Source of the DNA: CAYOHR01 sp964512145 | GTDB taxonomy: Bacteria; Bacteroidota; Bacteroidia; Flavobacteriales_G; JALEGO01 | DNA length: 64,000 bases | NCBI GenBank assembly: GCA_964512145.1 | Contig: CAZEIM010000009.1 | Coordinates: 10,219 to 74,218, forward strand | Direction: 5' to 3' | In this document: positions 1-8,511 of the stretch, piece by piece | Layout: every line of letters starts with the position of its first letter | Numbering within the stretch: position 1 is the first letter of the stretch | The notes under the pieces: model-generated | Told to the model about the DNA's origin: nothing | The model's database searches: none | The model's input: only the letters and a program-made list of their open reading frames with translations | Position numbers and translations under genes: made by a program

Positions 1-1305
1 GTTCGGTATTTCTATAAAAAGAGTATTCCAATTAGCCATGCTCCCATTCCAAAGGCCTGGGTATTCCAGTATTTTAATATTTCTTCCTAAATGCGATTTT
101 TGAGAAACCATATAGGCATTAGAATCTATAAAATCTTGCAAATCAAAAATTTGGCCATCATGCGTTTTAATACAACAAGCCATATTTACAGGATTAAAAT
201 GCGTTGATTGTTGAAATATGGCCAATTGCTCTACATCCTGTTTATTAATTTGAGCACTTTCTATAATTTGTTTAGATTCCTTTCCCTCCTTATCTTTTAC
301 CCAAAATGGTCCACCTCCGGGTTCACCGGTATTTTTAACTACTCCACAAACGCGAATGGGTTTATGCAAAGCTTGTTTTAAACCATGTACATCTTCCCAT
401 ATTTTTGGGTCTATAGAAAAAGCATGTAATGTATATACATAATGTTTAGCTAAACTTTTATCCCAAGTACCCTCGGCTATGTGGTTTAATATGGCAAAAC
501 ATTCGTTTTTGAGTTTTAATAACAATCCTCCCAATATTTTTTTATATTTTATATGTAAATCCATATTCTCATCAGTGGAGGTATTATCTATATTTTGTAT
601 AAAAAGGATATCCGAATCCATGGCGTTTAAATTTTTTAACAAAGCACCATGTCCAGCGGGTCTGTATAAAATTTCTTCTTTCGAGGTTTTTACGATATTA
701 TTGTCATCATATAAAGAAATGGTATGTGTTTCTGAATCCTGTATAGACGTGGAAATATTCATGTGCCCCTTCTGAAGAAATGAAAACAAAGCATCAATTT
801 TTTCCTTATATGTTTCTGGAACTGTAAAGTGAATGTTGGCTTCTTTTGCGTCTAATAATTTTAAATCGCGAATATGATGCTCAAAAGCTGTCTTATATTC
901 ATTGTTCTTTTTGCTAAACAGCAACATCCCTTTAGGCATTTGAGAAAATTCGTGTTCAATAATTTTTAAACAAAATGCACTAAAGTCTTCATCTTTATCG
1001 CGTTCATGTTCGAAACGTTGAATTAAAGAATCGTAAAAAGGATACAAATGAATATGTTCTAAAAATTGTTCGGTTAAATCGTTGTTTGTAGATACAATAT
1101 CTTTAAACATTCGGGAAGCTGCTCCCGATGCGGGAATAAAAAAACATACCGAAATTTCTTTACTCCACAACGAAAAATACATTTCATGCAATTGTTCTTC
1201 CTCAGAACTTAATTTTAAAATCCCGTCATGCCAAGTACAAGGCCTTAATACTTGTATAAAATAATTCGACTTTTTTAAAAGCTCTACCTGTTTTTCAATA
1301 TCCAT
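1..1305 (-). CDS. DUF4301 family protein, 3' end cut by window edge
   Basis: The frame reads without a stop from an ATG at 1305 to the window edge, giving 435 residues; the C-terminus lies outside. It starts MDIEKQVELL. Near residue 60 it has FIPASGAASRMFK and near residue 210 RPAGHGALLKNL followed by IQNIDNTS, the signatures I associate with the Bacteroidota family DUF4301. The GAASRM loop resembles the nucleotide-binding loop of nucleotidyltransferases, so a sugar-nucleotide-type activity is possible but not established. It is followed 10 bases upstream on the same strand by the end of the hexapeptide-repeat gene, so the two may be co-transcribed. Family call is firm; function is unknown. 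Confidence 0.8.
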   Translation of the reverse strand, partial: MDIEKQVELLKKSNYFIQVLRPCTWHDGILKLSSEEEQLHEMYFSLWSKEISVCFFIPASGAASRMFKDIVSTNNDLTEQFLEHIHLYPFYDSLIQRFEHERDKDEDFSAFCLKIIEHEFSQMPKGMLLFSKKNNEYKTAFEHHIRDLKLLDAKEANIHFTVPETYKEKIDALFSFLQKGHMNISTSIQDSETHTISLYDDNNIVKTSKEEILYRPAGHGALLKNLNAMDSDILFIQNIDNTSTDENMDLHIKYKKILGGLLLKLKNECFAILNHIAEGTWDKSLAKHYVYTLHAFSIDPKIWEDVHGLKQALHKPIRVCGVVKNTGEPGGGPFWVKDKEGKESKQIIESAQINKQDVEQLAIFQQSTHFNPVNMACCIKTHDGQIFDLQDFIDSNAYMVSQKSHLGRNIKILEYPGLWNGSMANWNTLFIEIPN

Positions 1306-1314
1306 AATACAAAA

Positions 1315-1920
1315 CTACTTTTTCTTTCTATTTTCCGATAAGGTTTTGTAGGTTTTTGTCATCTCGCGTTCAAATTTTGGTTCTGATGTTTTAGGAATAC
1401 AAGGTTTTAAACTTAACATCATTTCTTGTGGAAGTTTTTGATATAATGCGGTGCCTTGTGTTTTCCATGCAATCATTTCATCGCTCACTTGTTTTTTAAT
1501 TTGAGCCGGATTTCCTGCTATTACACTTCTATTGGGCACTTTAGTATCGGCTGCTACAAAGCTTAATGCCCCCACAATACATTCATCTCCAATAATAACA
1601 TGATCCATAATAACCGAGTTCATTCCAATTAAACAATTTTTGCCCAACGTTGCTCCATGAATAACTGCTCCATGCCCCACATGAGCTCCTTCTTTTAACA
1701 ATACGGTTACCCCTGGAAACATATGAATAACACAATTTTCTTGTATGTTGCAACCGTCTTCTACGATTATTTTCCCCCAATCTCCTCGTAACACGGCTCC
1801 TGGACCAACATATACTTTTTTCCCAATAACAACATGCCCAATAACACAAGCCATGGGATGAATAAAACTACTGGGATGTATTACCGGAACGTGGTTGTTA
1901 AACTCGAATATATTATTCAT
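1315..1920 (-). CDS. Gamma-carbonic-anhydrase-like hexapeptide-repeat protein (PaaY/YrdA type)
   Basis: Left-handed beta-helix protein of about 200 residues with successive hexapeptide turns (VIGKKVYVGPGAVLRGDW, NIQENCVIHMF, GHGAVIHGATLG). The histidines in VIHMF and HGAVIHG are where the trimeric gamma-carbonic anhydrase family binds metal. Real hydratase activity is not assured, since many family members are inactive or act on CoA esters. The open frame extends to 1965, but the ATG at 1920 (MNNIFEFNNH) fits the family's N-terminus and leaves room for the divergent promoter of the DUF4920 gene, so 1920 is preferred. A lysine-rich C-terminal tail (NRKKK) ends just before the DUF4301 gene. Confidence 0.85.
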   Translation of the reverse strand: MNNIFEFNNHVPVIHPSSFIHPMACVIGHVVIGKKVYVGPGAVLRGDWGKIIVEDGCNIQENCVIHMFPGVTVLLKEGAHVGHGAVIHGATLGKNCLIGMNSVIMDHVIIGDECIVGALSFVAADTKVPNRSVIAGNPAQIKKQVSDEMIAWKTQGTALYQKLPQEMMLSLKPCIPKTSEPKFEREMTKTYKTLSENRKKK

Positions 1921-1969
1921 AATGGATACAAAATTTAATGTAAAATTAGCCAAAGAATTGTACAATACA

Positions 1970-1977
1970 TACCTTTG
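1970..1977 (+). promoter_or_regulatory. Putative -7 box of the DUF4920 gene
   Basis: TACCTTTG matches the Bacteroidota -7 consensus TAnnTTTG and ends 15 bases before the ATG at 1993. A well-placed -33 TTG is not evident, so this is a motif match only. Confidence 0.45.
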
Positions 1978-1992
1978 CTTTATTTTTGAGCC

Positions 1993-2475
1993 ATGATGAC
2001 AAAAAATGTTGCTATTTTATTTTTTTTAGTTTTTTTTTCTTGCACAAATAACACTAAACAACAGGAATATGACTTGCTCAGTCATTTCGAATTATATGGT
2101 GATTCCATAGATGAAAAAGGAGCGGTAACCATGAGTAGGTTTTTAAGTGAAGTAGATAGCTCTGGATCAGATTCTGTAAAAGTATTGGCTAAAATTACCG
2201 AATGTTGTCAAAAAAAAGGATGTTGGATGAAAGTTGATTTAGGGGGAGGAAAAACGATGCAGGTAACTTTTAAAGACTATGGGTTTTTTATGCCTTTAGA
2301 TTGCGCTAATAAAGAAGCTATTTTATTTGGAAAAGCCTATTACGATACTGTTACCGTAGACGTGTTAAAACACTATGCCAAAGATGCCGGTAAAACGCAA
2401 GAAGAAATTGATGCTATAACCCAGCCGGAATATCAACTTTCGTTTGAAGCCAGTGGAGTTTTGTTGAAGAAATGA
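1993..2475 (+). CDS. DUF4920 domain lipoprotein
   Basis: A 160-residue protein with a hydrophobic N-terminal signal ending in FFSCTNN, where the cysteine would be lipidated by signal peptidase II. The body carries ITECCQKKGCWMKV, the glycine-rich turn GGGK, FFMPLDC and HYAKDAGKTQEEI, which together identify DUF4920, a Bacteroidota family. The paired cysteines in CCQKKGC suggest metal or redox chemistry, but no function is known. It is divergent from the hexapeptide gene and has no obvious operon partner. Two ATGs in tandem (1993 and 1996) are possible starts; the first is used. Confidence 0.8.
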   Translation: MMTKNVAILFFLVFFSCTNNTKQQEYDLLSHFELYGDSIDEKGAVTMSRFLSEVDSSGSDSVKVLAKITECCQKKGCWMKVDLGGGKTMQVTFKDYGFFMPLDCANKEAILFGKAYYDTVTVDVLKHYAKDAGKTQEEIDAITQPEYQLSFEASGVLLKK

Positions 2476-2653
2476 TTTCACGGATTAGGGTAAATAATAT
2501 AAGCAGCATAAATCTGTAAAAATCTGGTTGGGTTTTGTGAGCTTTTAATGAATATATGAGTTAGTTATGCTTTGCTGTAAAAGGACAGCCAGACACACAA
2601 AGATTGTGAATATTTAAACGGCAACAAAGTAACGTCAAAACAAATATCTTTCT

Positions 2654-2691
2654 TAAATTTGACACAACTTGACAAATCAAAATTTGTACAA
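2654..2691 (+). promoter_or_regulatory. Promoter and possible operator of the XRE gene
   Basis: TAAATTTG at 2654-2661 is a perfect TAnnTTTG -7 box. It overlaps the first of two TTGACA direct repeats (2659-2664 and 2669-2674) spaced by exactly 10 bases, one helical turn. A perfect palindrome, TTGTACAA at 2684-2691, touches the start codon. This is the arrangement expected if the small HTH protein binds its own promoter. Autoregulation is inferred. Confidence 0.45.
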
Positions 2692-2981
2692 TGAACTCGC
2701 TTGGAGAAAAAATAAGAGCATTACGTGAATCCAAAGGAATACTCCTTAGACAGGTTGCTGCATATTTAGAAATTGACACAGCATTAATTAGCAAAATCGA
2801 AAGAGGAGAAAGACGACTAACAAGAGAACAAGTAATCAAACTTGCAAATTATTACAAGGTTACTGACGAAGAACTATTAACTCTGTGGCTTAGTGACAAG
2901 GTTCTAGACACAATCGACAGCGATCCATTCGCAATGCAAGGATTAAATAAAGCAAAAACCATCTTAAAGACAATGTTATGA
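2691..2981 (+). CDS. XRE-family helix-turn-helix regulator
   Basis: A 96-residue protein made almost entirely of one Cro/C1-type HTH domain (residues about 6-60). The recognition region reads LEIDTALISKIERGERRLT and is followed by LANYYKVTDEEL. A short helical tail (residues 66-96) has no second domain. Proteins of this form in Bacteroidota often sit beside cytosine methyltransferases as controller proteins, but no methyltransferase or endonuclease is present here. It overlaps the next ORF by 4 bases (ATGA), so the two are translationally coupled. The family call is sound; the target is unknown and probably includes its own promoter. Confidence 0.85.
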   Translation: MNSLGEKIRALRESKGILLRQVAAYLEIDTALISKIERGERRLTREQVIKLANYYKVTDEELLTLWLSDKVLDTIDSDPFAMQGLNKAKTILKTML

Positions 2982-3142
2982 AAATAACCAAAAAATATTT
3001 TATCAGAACAAAAGGGAAAGCTGAATTCAAAACATATCATTTAATTAATGTAGAAACATTCGATATGCTTGATAATTACTTTTATTCTGAAAAAGAAGCA
3101 AAAGAAGAATATAAATTGGAACTAAACTTGATAAAAAAGTAG
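2978..3142 (+). CDS. Small 54-residue protein coupled to the XRE regulator
   Basis: Reads from ATG 2978 to TAG 3140-3142, starting MKITKKYFIRTKGKAEF and ending ELNLIKK. It overlaps the XRE stop codon by 4 bases, which supports translation as a second cistron. The product is lysine- and glutamate-rich with no membrane segment or recognisable domain. It could be the partner of a toxin-antitoxin-like pair, the remnant of a larger gene, or a small accessory protein. Coding status rests on the overlap and the clean frame only. Confidence 0.5.
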   Translation: MKITKKYFIRTKGKAEFKTYHLINVETFDMLDNYFYSEKEAKEEYKLELNLIKK

Positions 3143-3165
3143 GACAATGAATTAACAACCAAAGT

Positions 3166-3202
3166 CCCCTCACACTTTCGAATAAAATATAGACTCCCCT
3201 CA
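3166..3202. repeat. Paired CCCCTCA direct repeats upstream of fic
   Basis: CCCCTCA occurs at 3166-3172 and 3196-3202, exactly 30 bases apart, about three helical turns. C-rich heptamers stand out in this AT-rich gap between the small ORF and fic. They may be protein-binding sites; no factor can be named. Confidence 0.35.
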
Positions 3203-3260
3203 TAATAGAACACGAGTAATTTTTACCTCTATTTTAAAAACGAGGGTGAAATTTTAGTAT

Positions 3261-3301
3261 TTTTACTCTTGTAATTAATATAAGAGTAAAACGTACCTTT
3301 G
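3261..3301 (+). promoter_or_regulatory. fic promoter with a perfect 10-base inverted repeat
   Basis: TTTTACTCTT (3261-3270) and AAGAGTAAAA (3282-3291) are perfect reverse complements around an 11-base AT spacer. They sit immediately before TACCTTTG (3294-3301), a TAnnTTTG -7 box, and so cover the -33 region. This is a textbook repressor-operator position. The winged-helix C-terminus of the Fic protein itself and the XRE protein are the nearest candidate binders. Only 6 bases separate the -7 box from the ATG at 3308, so the transcript may be leaderless. Confidence 0.6.
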
Positions 3302-3307
3302 AACGTC

Positions 3308-4420
3308 ATGGAAAAATTTAACCGAAAAATTCCGTATAACAACTTGCCATTACTACCTCCAAAGGCCGACATAGAAACCAAACGCATACTTCAAAAAACG
3401 ATTTCGGCAGGACGAGCATTGGCACAACTAAATGGAACTTTAATCAATTTACCCAATCCTACTCTGTTTATAGATACGATATATTTACAAGAAGCAAAAG
3501 CGAGCTCGGAAGTAGAAAATATAATTACAACAAACGATGAACTCTATAAGTCATTAGTTGCTGACAGAAAAATAGAAAACTCAGCTACAAAAGAAGTTTT
3601 AAGCTACAAGCAAGCTCTTTGGTTAGGTTTAGAAGAATTGAAAGTAAAACCATTTATAACCACCAATCTTTGTATTAAAATTGTTCAATGTATAAAACAA
3701 AATAACACTTCAATTCGGAATACACCCGGAACTACATTAAGCAACACACAAGGTGAAATTATTTACACCCCACCAAGTGGTGAACAGATTATACGTGAGA
3801 AACTAGCTAATTTAGAAAAGTTCATAAATGAAAATGAAACATATTCTGGTAAGCATAGTCGAACCATAGACCCATTAATTAAAATGGCGATATTGCACTA
3901 TCAATTTGAAGCTATACACCCTTTCTCGGATGGTAATGGCAGAACGGGAAGAATTTTATTGTTATTGTACCTAAAACTTTCGGGTTTATTGGACACACCA
4001 GCAATCTACTTAAGTGAATATATCATTAAAAACAAAATTGAATATTATAGATGCTTACAACATGTAACCGAAAAAAATGAATGGGAAGATTACATCTTGT
4101 ATATGTTGGATATGATTGAAGTAACGGCTAATAAAGGATTAAAGAGACTAAATAAAATAAATGTAGCCATGGAAGATACTGCAAACGAAATTAAAAAGAA
4201 ATTGCCAAAAATTTATTCAAAAGATCTAATTGAGATTTTATTTCGTTTACCTTACACCAAACGTCAACACCTAATGGATGAAAATATTGGAAACTTAAAA
4301 ACAGTTGGAAATTATTTAATAGTTTTAGAAGAAAATGGCTTTTTAAAATCAGAAAAAGTAGGAAAAGAGAAACTATACCTGAACTATAAACTATTAAAAA
4401 TATTGGAGGAAAAGGAATAA
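3308..4420 (+). CDS. Fic-domain protein AMP-transferase with winged-helix tail
   Basis: Fic enzymes transfer AMP, or sometimes another nucleotide part, to a hydroxyl on a target protein. From the ATG at 3308 it has 370 residues. An N-terminal Fic_N region contains the inhibitory helix motif (S/T)xxxE(G/N) as S66-x-x-x-E70-N71. The catalytic loop is HPFSDGNGRTGR at 204-215, fully conserved. The flap strand GEIIYTPP lies near 150. The last 70 residues look like a winged helix (KRQHLMDENIGNLKTVGNYLIVLEENG). A TTG at 3299 extends the frame by three codons but falls within the -7 box, so ATG 3308 is preferred. This is the class II self-inhibited architecture. Target unknown; autoregulation through the upstream palindrome is plausible. 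Confidence 0.92.
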   Translation: MEKFNRKIPYNNLPLLPPKADIETKRILQKTISAGRALAQLNGTLINLPNPTLFIDTIYLQEAKASSEVENIITTNDELYKSLVADRKIENSATKEVLSYKQALWLGLEELKVKPFITTNLCIKIVQCIKQNNTSIRNTPGTTLSNTQGEIIYTPPSGEQIIREKLANLEKFINENETYSGKHSRTIDPLIKMAILHYQFEAIHPFSDGNGRTGRILLLLYLKLSGLLDTPAIYLSEYIIKNKIEYYRCLQHVTEKNEWEDYILYMLDMIEVTANKGLKRLNKINVAMEDTANEIKKKLPKIYSKDLIEILFRLPYTKRQHLMDENIGNLKTVGNYLIVLEENGFLKSEKVGKEKLYLNYKLLKILEEKE

Positions 4421-4470
4421 CAGCCAATTCATTTTGGTATACTTTTTGGTTCATTTCATATAAAAAACAT

Positions 4471-5118
4471 ATGAAACCAATATACCTCTTTTTACTCAGT
4501 TTAGTATTTATTGTTTTCACTAAATTTTCTTGGAGTAACAGCGCAAGCGAATACTATCGTTTTCATAATGGATATTACAGCAACCTCAACTTGGCATTAC
4601 AAAACCCTAGTAAAGTAGTTATTTTGGATTTATCCAACAGGAGACTCACAAACATTCCCTCGTCTGTAGCCGATTTTTCAAATTTGGAAGTACTTATTTT
4701 AAACAATAACCACATTGAATATCTTTCCAGCACCATTTCATATTTAAAAAACATAAGAGAATTATATTTGATGAACAACAACATAAAACAAATATCTTCA
4801 AACGTTTCGTATCTTAAAAACCTTACCGTATTAGATCTTTCTTACAACCAAATTAATCAAATTTCTTCCCCCATTAGTTATTTAGAAAATTTAGAATATC
4901 TAGATTTAAGTTTCAACCAAATTGATGTTATATCTTCTCCGGTATCGTATTTAAAACAATTGAAGTATTTGTATTTAAATAATAATCAAATTTCTGTTTT
5001 ATCTTCTTCTTTATGGTATTTAGAAAATTTAATGTGTTTAGATGTTCGTTTTAACAAAATTAATCACATTCCAAACTCGGTGTATTATCTTCCCAATTTA
5101 AGAGATTTTCAATATTAA
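4471..5118 (+). CDS. Secreted leucine-rich-repeat protein
   Basis: A signal peptide (MKPIYLFLLSLVFIVFTKFSWS) precedes about seven 23-residue leucine-rich repeats spanning residues 50-210, with a unit like ISYLENLEYLDLSFNQIDVISS. The repeats carry the LxxLxLxxNxI core of the bacterial class, so the product should be a short curved solenoid for protein binding. No sorting tail, lipobox or anchor is visible, so it may be periplasmic or released. It lies 50 bases after fic on the same strand and may share its transcript. The partner is unknown. Confidence 0.85.
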   Translation: MKPIYLFLLSLVFIVFTKFSWSNSASEYYRFHNGYYSNLNLALQNPSKVVILDLSNRRLTNIPSSVADFSNLEVLILNNNHIEYLSSTISYLKNIRELYLMNNNIKQISSNVSYLKNLTVLDLSYNQINQISSPISYLENLEYLDLSFNQIDVISSPVSYLKQLKYLYLNNNQISVLSSSLWYLENLMCLDVRFNKINHIPNSVYYLPNLRDFQY

Positions 5119-5194
5119 AATGAATGAATTGTTTGCTCAAAACACACTCTACAAATTTTCTTAGGTTGTTAGCTATATAAAATCAATATGTAGT

Positions 5195-7462
5195 TTAATG
5201 ATTTTTCTTATTTTTTCCTCTCCCCCACAGTAACAAGACCGGTAATAAAAATAAATCTGCTAGTACTGCAAAAAACAAGGTAATTGAAATTAATAATCCT
5301 ACATTATACACACTTTGAAAGCTAGAAAAAATAAGTAATAAAAAACCTCCGCTTAATATTAAACTCGTAATAATTATGGCTTTTCCGGTGTGCAAAAAGG
5401 TGTTTTTTAAAGCAAAAAGAGGATGTTTGCTTTTGTTTAATTCAAGGTTATATTTAGTTAAAAAATGAATGGTATCATCTACACAAATACTAAAGGCGAT
5501 GGTAAAAATAATAGATGAAGCTACGTTTAAATGAATGTTAAAATATCCCATAACTGCTCCAATCATTAATAAAGGAATAATATTAGGAATTAGTGATACT
5601 ATAATAATATTGGGGCTTTTAAAAAGCATCATCATAATCATTGAAATTATTACGAATGAAATCAATAAACCCCACAACATATTTTTTACTAAATACAAAT
5701 TGTTTTTATCAATTAATGATCCCATGCCTGTGTAATGAAACTCTATTCCTTCAATTTGTAGGCTTTTAATAAATTCTTGTAATTTTTTTTCTTTTTGCAA
5801 ACAGGATTTAGCACCATAGTCGGGCATTTTTCCAGTAATACGCATTGTTTTTTTATCTTTTGAGATTAACCCTTTTAATGGAAGTGACTTTTGATATTTT
5901 TGGATAGTTTTTACAGTTTTTTCATAATCATGCAAACTATCGGGTAATTGGTAATATTGGATGTTTCCGTTATGGCTTGACTGATTAAGTGCTTGAATAA
6001 TACTTAACGGAGATATTAACATATGTACACCAAATGAATCAATCAAATATTCGTGAACCTTTTCTAAACTTTTCATGGTTTGAAAGTCCCATATTTGTAT
6101 TGAATCGGAAATTATTTCAACCCCCATTTCAAATGGTCGGGCACCGCTAAAATTTTTTTCTTGATAAATATATCCTTCTTTAAGTGGGTCTTTATCTGAA
6201 ATATCTTCTAATAAAAAATTTTCTACATTAATTTTAAAGATTCCATATACTGAAATTAAGATAACTCCCAGCGTGACCCATAATATTTTTTTGGGGTTTC
6301 TAACAATATATAAAAACAACCAACTTAGTACGGTATTCCATGTGTTATTTTGTTTAGCTTCTTTAAATAGTAATCGGGTATTTAGTAAATAAACAGCCGG
6401 TGGAACTATAGCATAGGTTAAAATAAATGCTAAAACTACGCCTATTGCCGTTATAATTCCAAATTCTTTAATAGGTCGTATGCTTACGGTAAGTAATGTT
6501 AAAAAACCTACTGCGGTGGTTAATGAAGTTAAAAACGTAGCTTTGCCAACATCTTTTATGGTTAATTTAATAGATGTAAGAGAATCTTTGTTTTTTCTGT
6601 AAACATCGAGGTATCTTGAAAAAAAATGTACTGAATCGGATATCCCTACCACAAATAAAATTGTAGGTAATAATACCGAAATTACATCTATGCCATGTTG
6701 AAATACTGCCATTCCTATAAAAACCCATAGTAGGGTTAATACAACCACTACAATGGGAATAATCACTACTAATAATTTTTTAAATACCCAAATTAAAAAC
6801 AACAAAACCAATACAAAAGATAAACTCATAAATAGGATGGTTTCTTGTTGTATCTTTTTAAGATAATGGTACTGTCCATGTATTCTTCCTGCAAAATATA
6901 CTTTATCAAAAGCATACTTTTCAACCGTTTTTTCCATGATATTTAATAAGCTATCGCTTTTATTTTTCGATAAAAATTCGGTGTGTTTTATAAGTAAGCT
7001 TACAGCTTTTGCATCTTTTGAAAAAAAGGTTCCTATTAATTTTGGGTCTTGATAAATTCGGGCAGAATCTTGTGCGTATAAACTGTCTTGTAAAACATGT
7101 AAATATGGAATTTCTATCGGGCCTAATGGCGAAAAAACTACCCAGGATATATTGGTAGGGCTTTGAACCTGAATTATATTTTTTATATTGGATATTTCAT
7201 GGGTCGCATTTTGTAATTTTTTAAGAAAATTGGAGGTAAAAATTCCTTGCTTATTAATAATGGTTATAAATAAAAAGTCGTTATCCGACTCAAATTTATC
7301 TCGATACGATAGATAATATTGTAAAGAAGGGTCATTAACCGGAAAAAAGCTCTCAAAATCGTAATTAAACCGTGTGTTTTTTAAAAAGTACGATCCTACT
7401 AAAGTAATGAAAAGGATTAATACAAGTGTATATAAAGATAGCTTTCGGAATTTTTTATTCAT
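5195..7462 (-). CDS. RND-superfamily (MMPL-type) exporter
   Basis: About 755 residues with duplicated RND halves. Each half has one N-terminal helix, a periplasmic loop and a cluster of helices. The signature segments VGISDSVHFFSRYL in the first half and ICVDDTIHFLTKYN in the second resemble the proton-relay helices of the hydrophobe/lipid exporter branch (COG1033 type) rather than AcrB drug pumps. It probably moves lipids or hydrophobic molecules across the inner membrane by proton motive force. No membrane-fusion or outer-membrane partner is adjacent. The open frame reaches a TTG at 7483, but the ATG at 7462 (MNKKFRKLSLYTLVL) gives a normal N-terminal anchor. Confidence 0.85.
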   Translation of the reverse strand: MNKKFRKLSLYTLVLILFITLVGSYFLKNTRFNYDFESFFPVNDPSLQYYLSYRDKFESDNDFLFITIINKQGIFTSNFLKKLQNATHEISNIKNIIQVQSPTNISWVVFSPLGPIEIPYLHVLQDSLYAQDSARIYQDPKLIGTFFSKDAKAVSLLIKHTEFLSKNKSDSLLNIMEKTVEKYAFDKVYFAGRIHGQYHYLKKIQQETILFMSLSFVLVLLFLIWVFKKLLVVIIPIVVVVLTLLWVFIGMAVFQHGIDVISVLLPTILFVVGISDSVHFFSRYLDVYRKNKDSLTSIKLTIKDVGKATFLTSLTTAVGFLTLLTVSIRPIKEFGIITAIGVVLAFILTYAIVPPAVYLLNTRLLFKEAKQNNTWNTVLSWLFLYIVRNPKKILWVTLGVILISVYGIFKINVENFLLEDISDKDPLKEGYIYQEKNFSGARPFEMGVEIISDSIQIWDFQTMKSLEKVHEYLIDSFGVHMLISPLSIIQALNQSSHNGNIQYYQLPDSLHDYEKTVKTIQKYQKSLPLKGLISKDKKTMRITGKMPDYGAKSCLQKEKKLQEFIKSLQIEGIEFHYTGMGSLIDKNNLYLVKNMLWGLLISFVIISMIMMMLFKSPNIIIVSLIPNIIPLLMIGAVMGYFNIHLNVASSIIFTIAFSICVDDTIHFLTKYNLELNKSKHPLFALKNTFLHTGKAIIITSLILSGGFLLLIFSSFQSVYNVGLLISITLFFAVLADLFLLPVLLLWGRGKNKKNH

Positions 7463-7589
7463 ACGATAAAAATACAAATCCAATACAAGGTAGTTGTTTT
7501 ATATAGAATGTAAACAAGAAAAAACTGGAAGAGTTTATGGAATATATATATAAATATTTTATCGTAATTTAGAACATTATTTTTTTATC

Positions 7590-8438
7590 ATGCAATTACA
7601 CGTTATACATACCGGAAATTTTAAATTAGATGGCGGTGCCATGTTTGGAGTAGTACCTAAAGTAATTTGGAATAAACTAAACCCTGCCGATGAACATAAT
7701 TTATGCACTTGGGCCATGCGTTGCTTATTAATTGAAGATGGCAAAAAATTGATTTTAATTGATACCGGTATTGGAGAAAAACAAGATGAAAAATTTTTTA
7801 GCCATTATTATTTACATAATACCAAAACATTGGCTCAAGCCTTACATGAAAAAGGTTATTCCTGCAACGATGTTACCGATGTAATTCTAACACATTTACA
7901 TTTTGACCATTGTGGAGGTGCGGTATCTAAAAACACACAAAATACCGGATATGAACCGGTGTTTAAAAATGCAGTATATTGGAGTAATCCTTTGCATTGG
8001 GAGTGGGCTACCAAACCAAATGCAAGAGAAAAAGCGTCTTTTTTAAAAGAAAATATTTTACCCATAAAAGAAAGCGGACAGCTTACCTTTATAGATGAAA
8101 CCAATCACAATACATTGTTTGAAAAACTCTCCTTTATTTTTGTGAATGGACATACCGAACATATGATGTTGCCTATTATTGAATATAAAGGACAAAAGAT
8201 TATTTATATGGCCGATTTAATACCCTCTGTAGCTCATTTACCTGTGCCTTATGTAATGGGTTATGATACACGTCCATTATTAACTTTACAGGAAAAAGAA
8301 CAAATTCTTTCTCAGGCTCAACAACAAGGAGCTGTACTGTTTTTTGAGCACGATCCAATATACGAATGTTGCACGTTAATGCAAACTGAAAAAGGTATTA
8401 GAGCTGAAAAAACAATGAGACTGGAGGAGATTATTTAG
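7590..8438 (+). CDS. MBL-fold metallo-hydrolase (lactonase-like)
   Basis: A 282-residue metallo-beta-lactamase-fold enzyme. The metal motif HxHxDH appears as THLHFDHCGG (H102, H104, D106, H107). The following ligands are in VNGHTEHM and the bridging aspartate in YMADLIP. The N-terminal part (HTGNFKLDGGAMFGVVPK) and general layout resemble lactonase-type family members that hydrolyse cyclic esters. The substrate cannot be read from sequence. It is cytoplasmic, with no signal peptide. It precedes the biotin/aminoacyl-CoA gene by about 70 bases on the same strand. Confidence 0.85.
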   Translation: MQLHVIHTGNFKLDGGAMFGVVPKVIWNKLNPADEHNLCTWAMRCLLIEDGKKLILIDTGIGEKQDEKFFSHYYLHNTKTLAQALHEKGYSCNDVTDVILTHLHFDHCGGAVSKNTQNTGYEPVFKNAVYWSNPLHWEWATKPNAREKASFLKENILPIKESGQLTFIDETNHNTLFEKLSFIFVNGHTEHMMLPIIEYKGQKIIYMADLIPSVAHLPVPYVMGYDTRPLLTLQEKEQILSQAQQQGAVLFFEHDPIYECCTLMQTEKGIRAEKTMRLEEII

Positions 8439-8511
8439 TTCTAGATTTTTTATTTACGAGAACATTTTTATAAAAACACCAATACATATATCTCAAAAAA
8501 TTGAAAAACGT

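Noticed and set aside
2561..2839. 92-residue ORF on the minus strand over the XRE gene
   Set aside because: Antisense shadow of a clear HTH domain; the peptide has no domain and unlikely composition.
3299..3307. TTG start of Fic at 3299
   Set aside because: The codon lies inside the -7 box; the ATG at 3308 is better placed.
4471..5118. LRR gene as a type III effector or eukaryotic-type immune protein
   Set aside because: It has an ordinary signal peptide and bacterial 23-residue repeats, and no secretion or effector neighbours.
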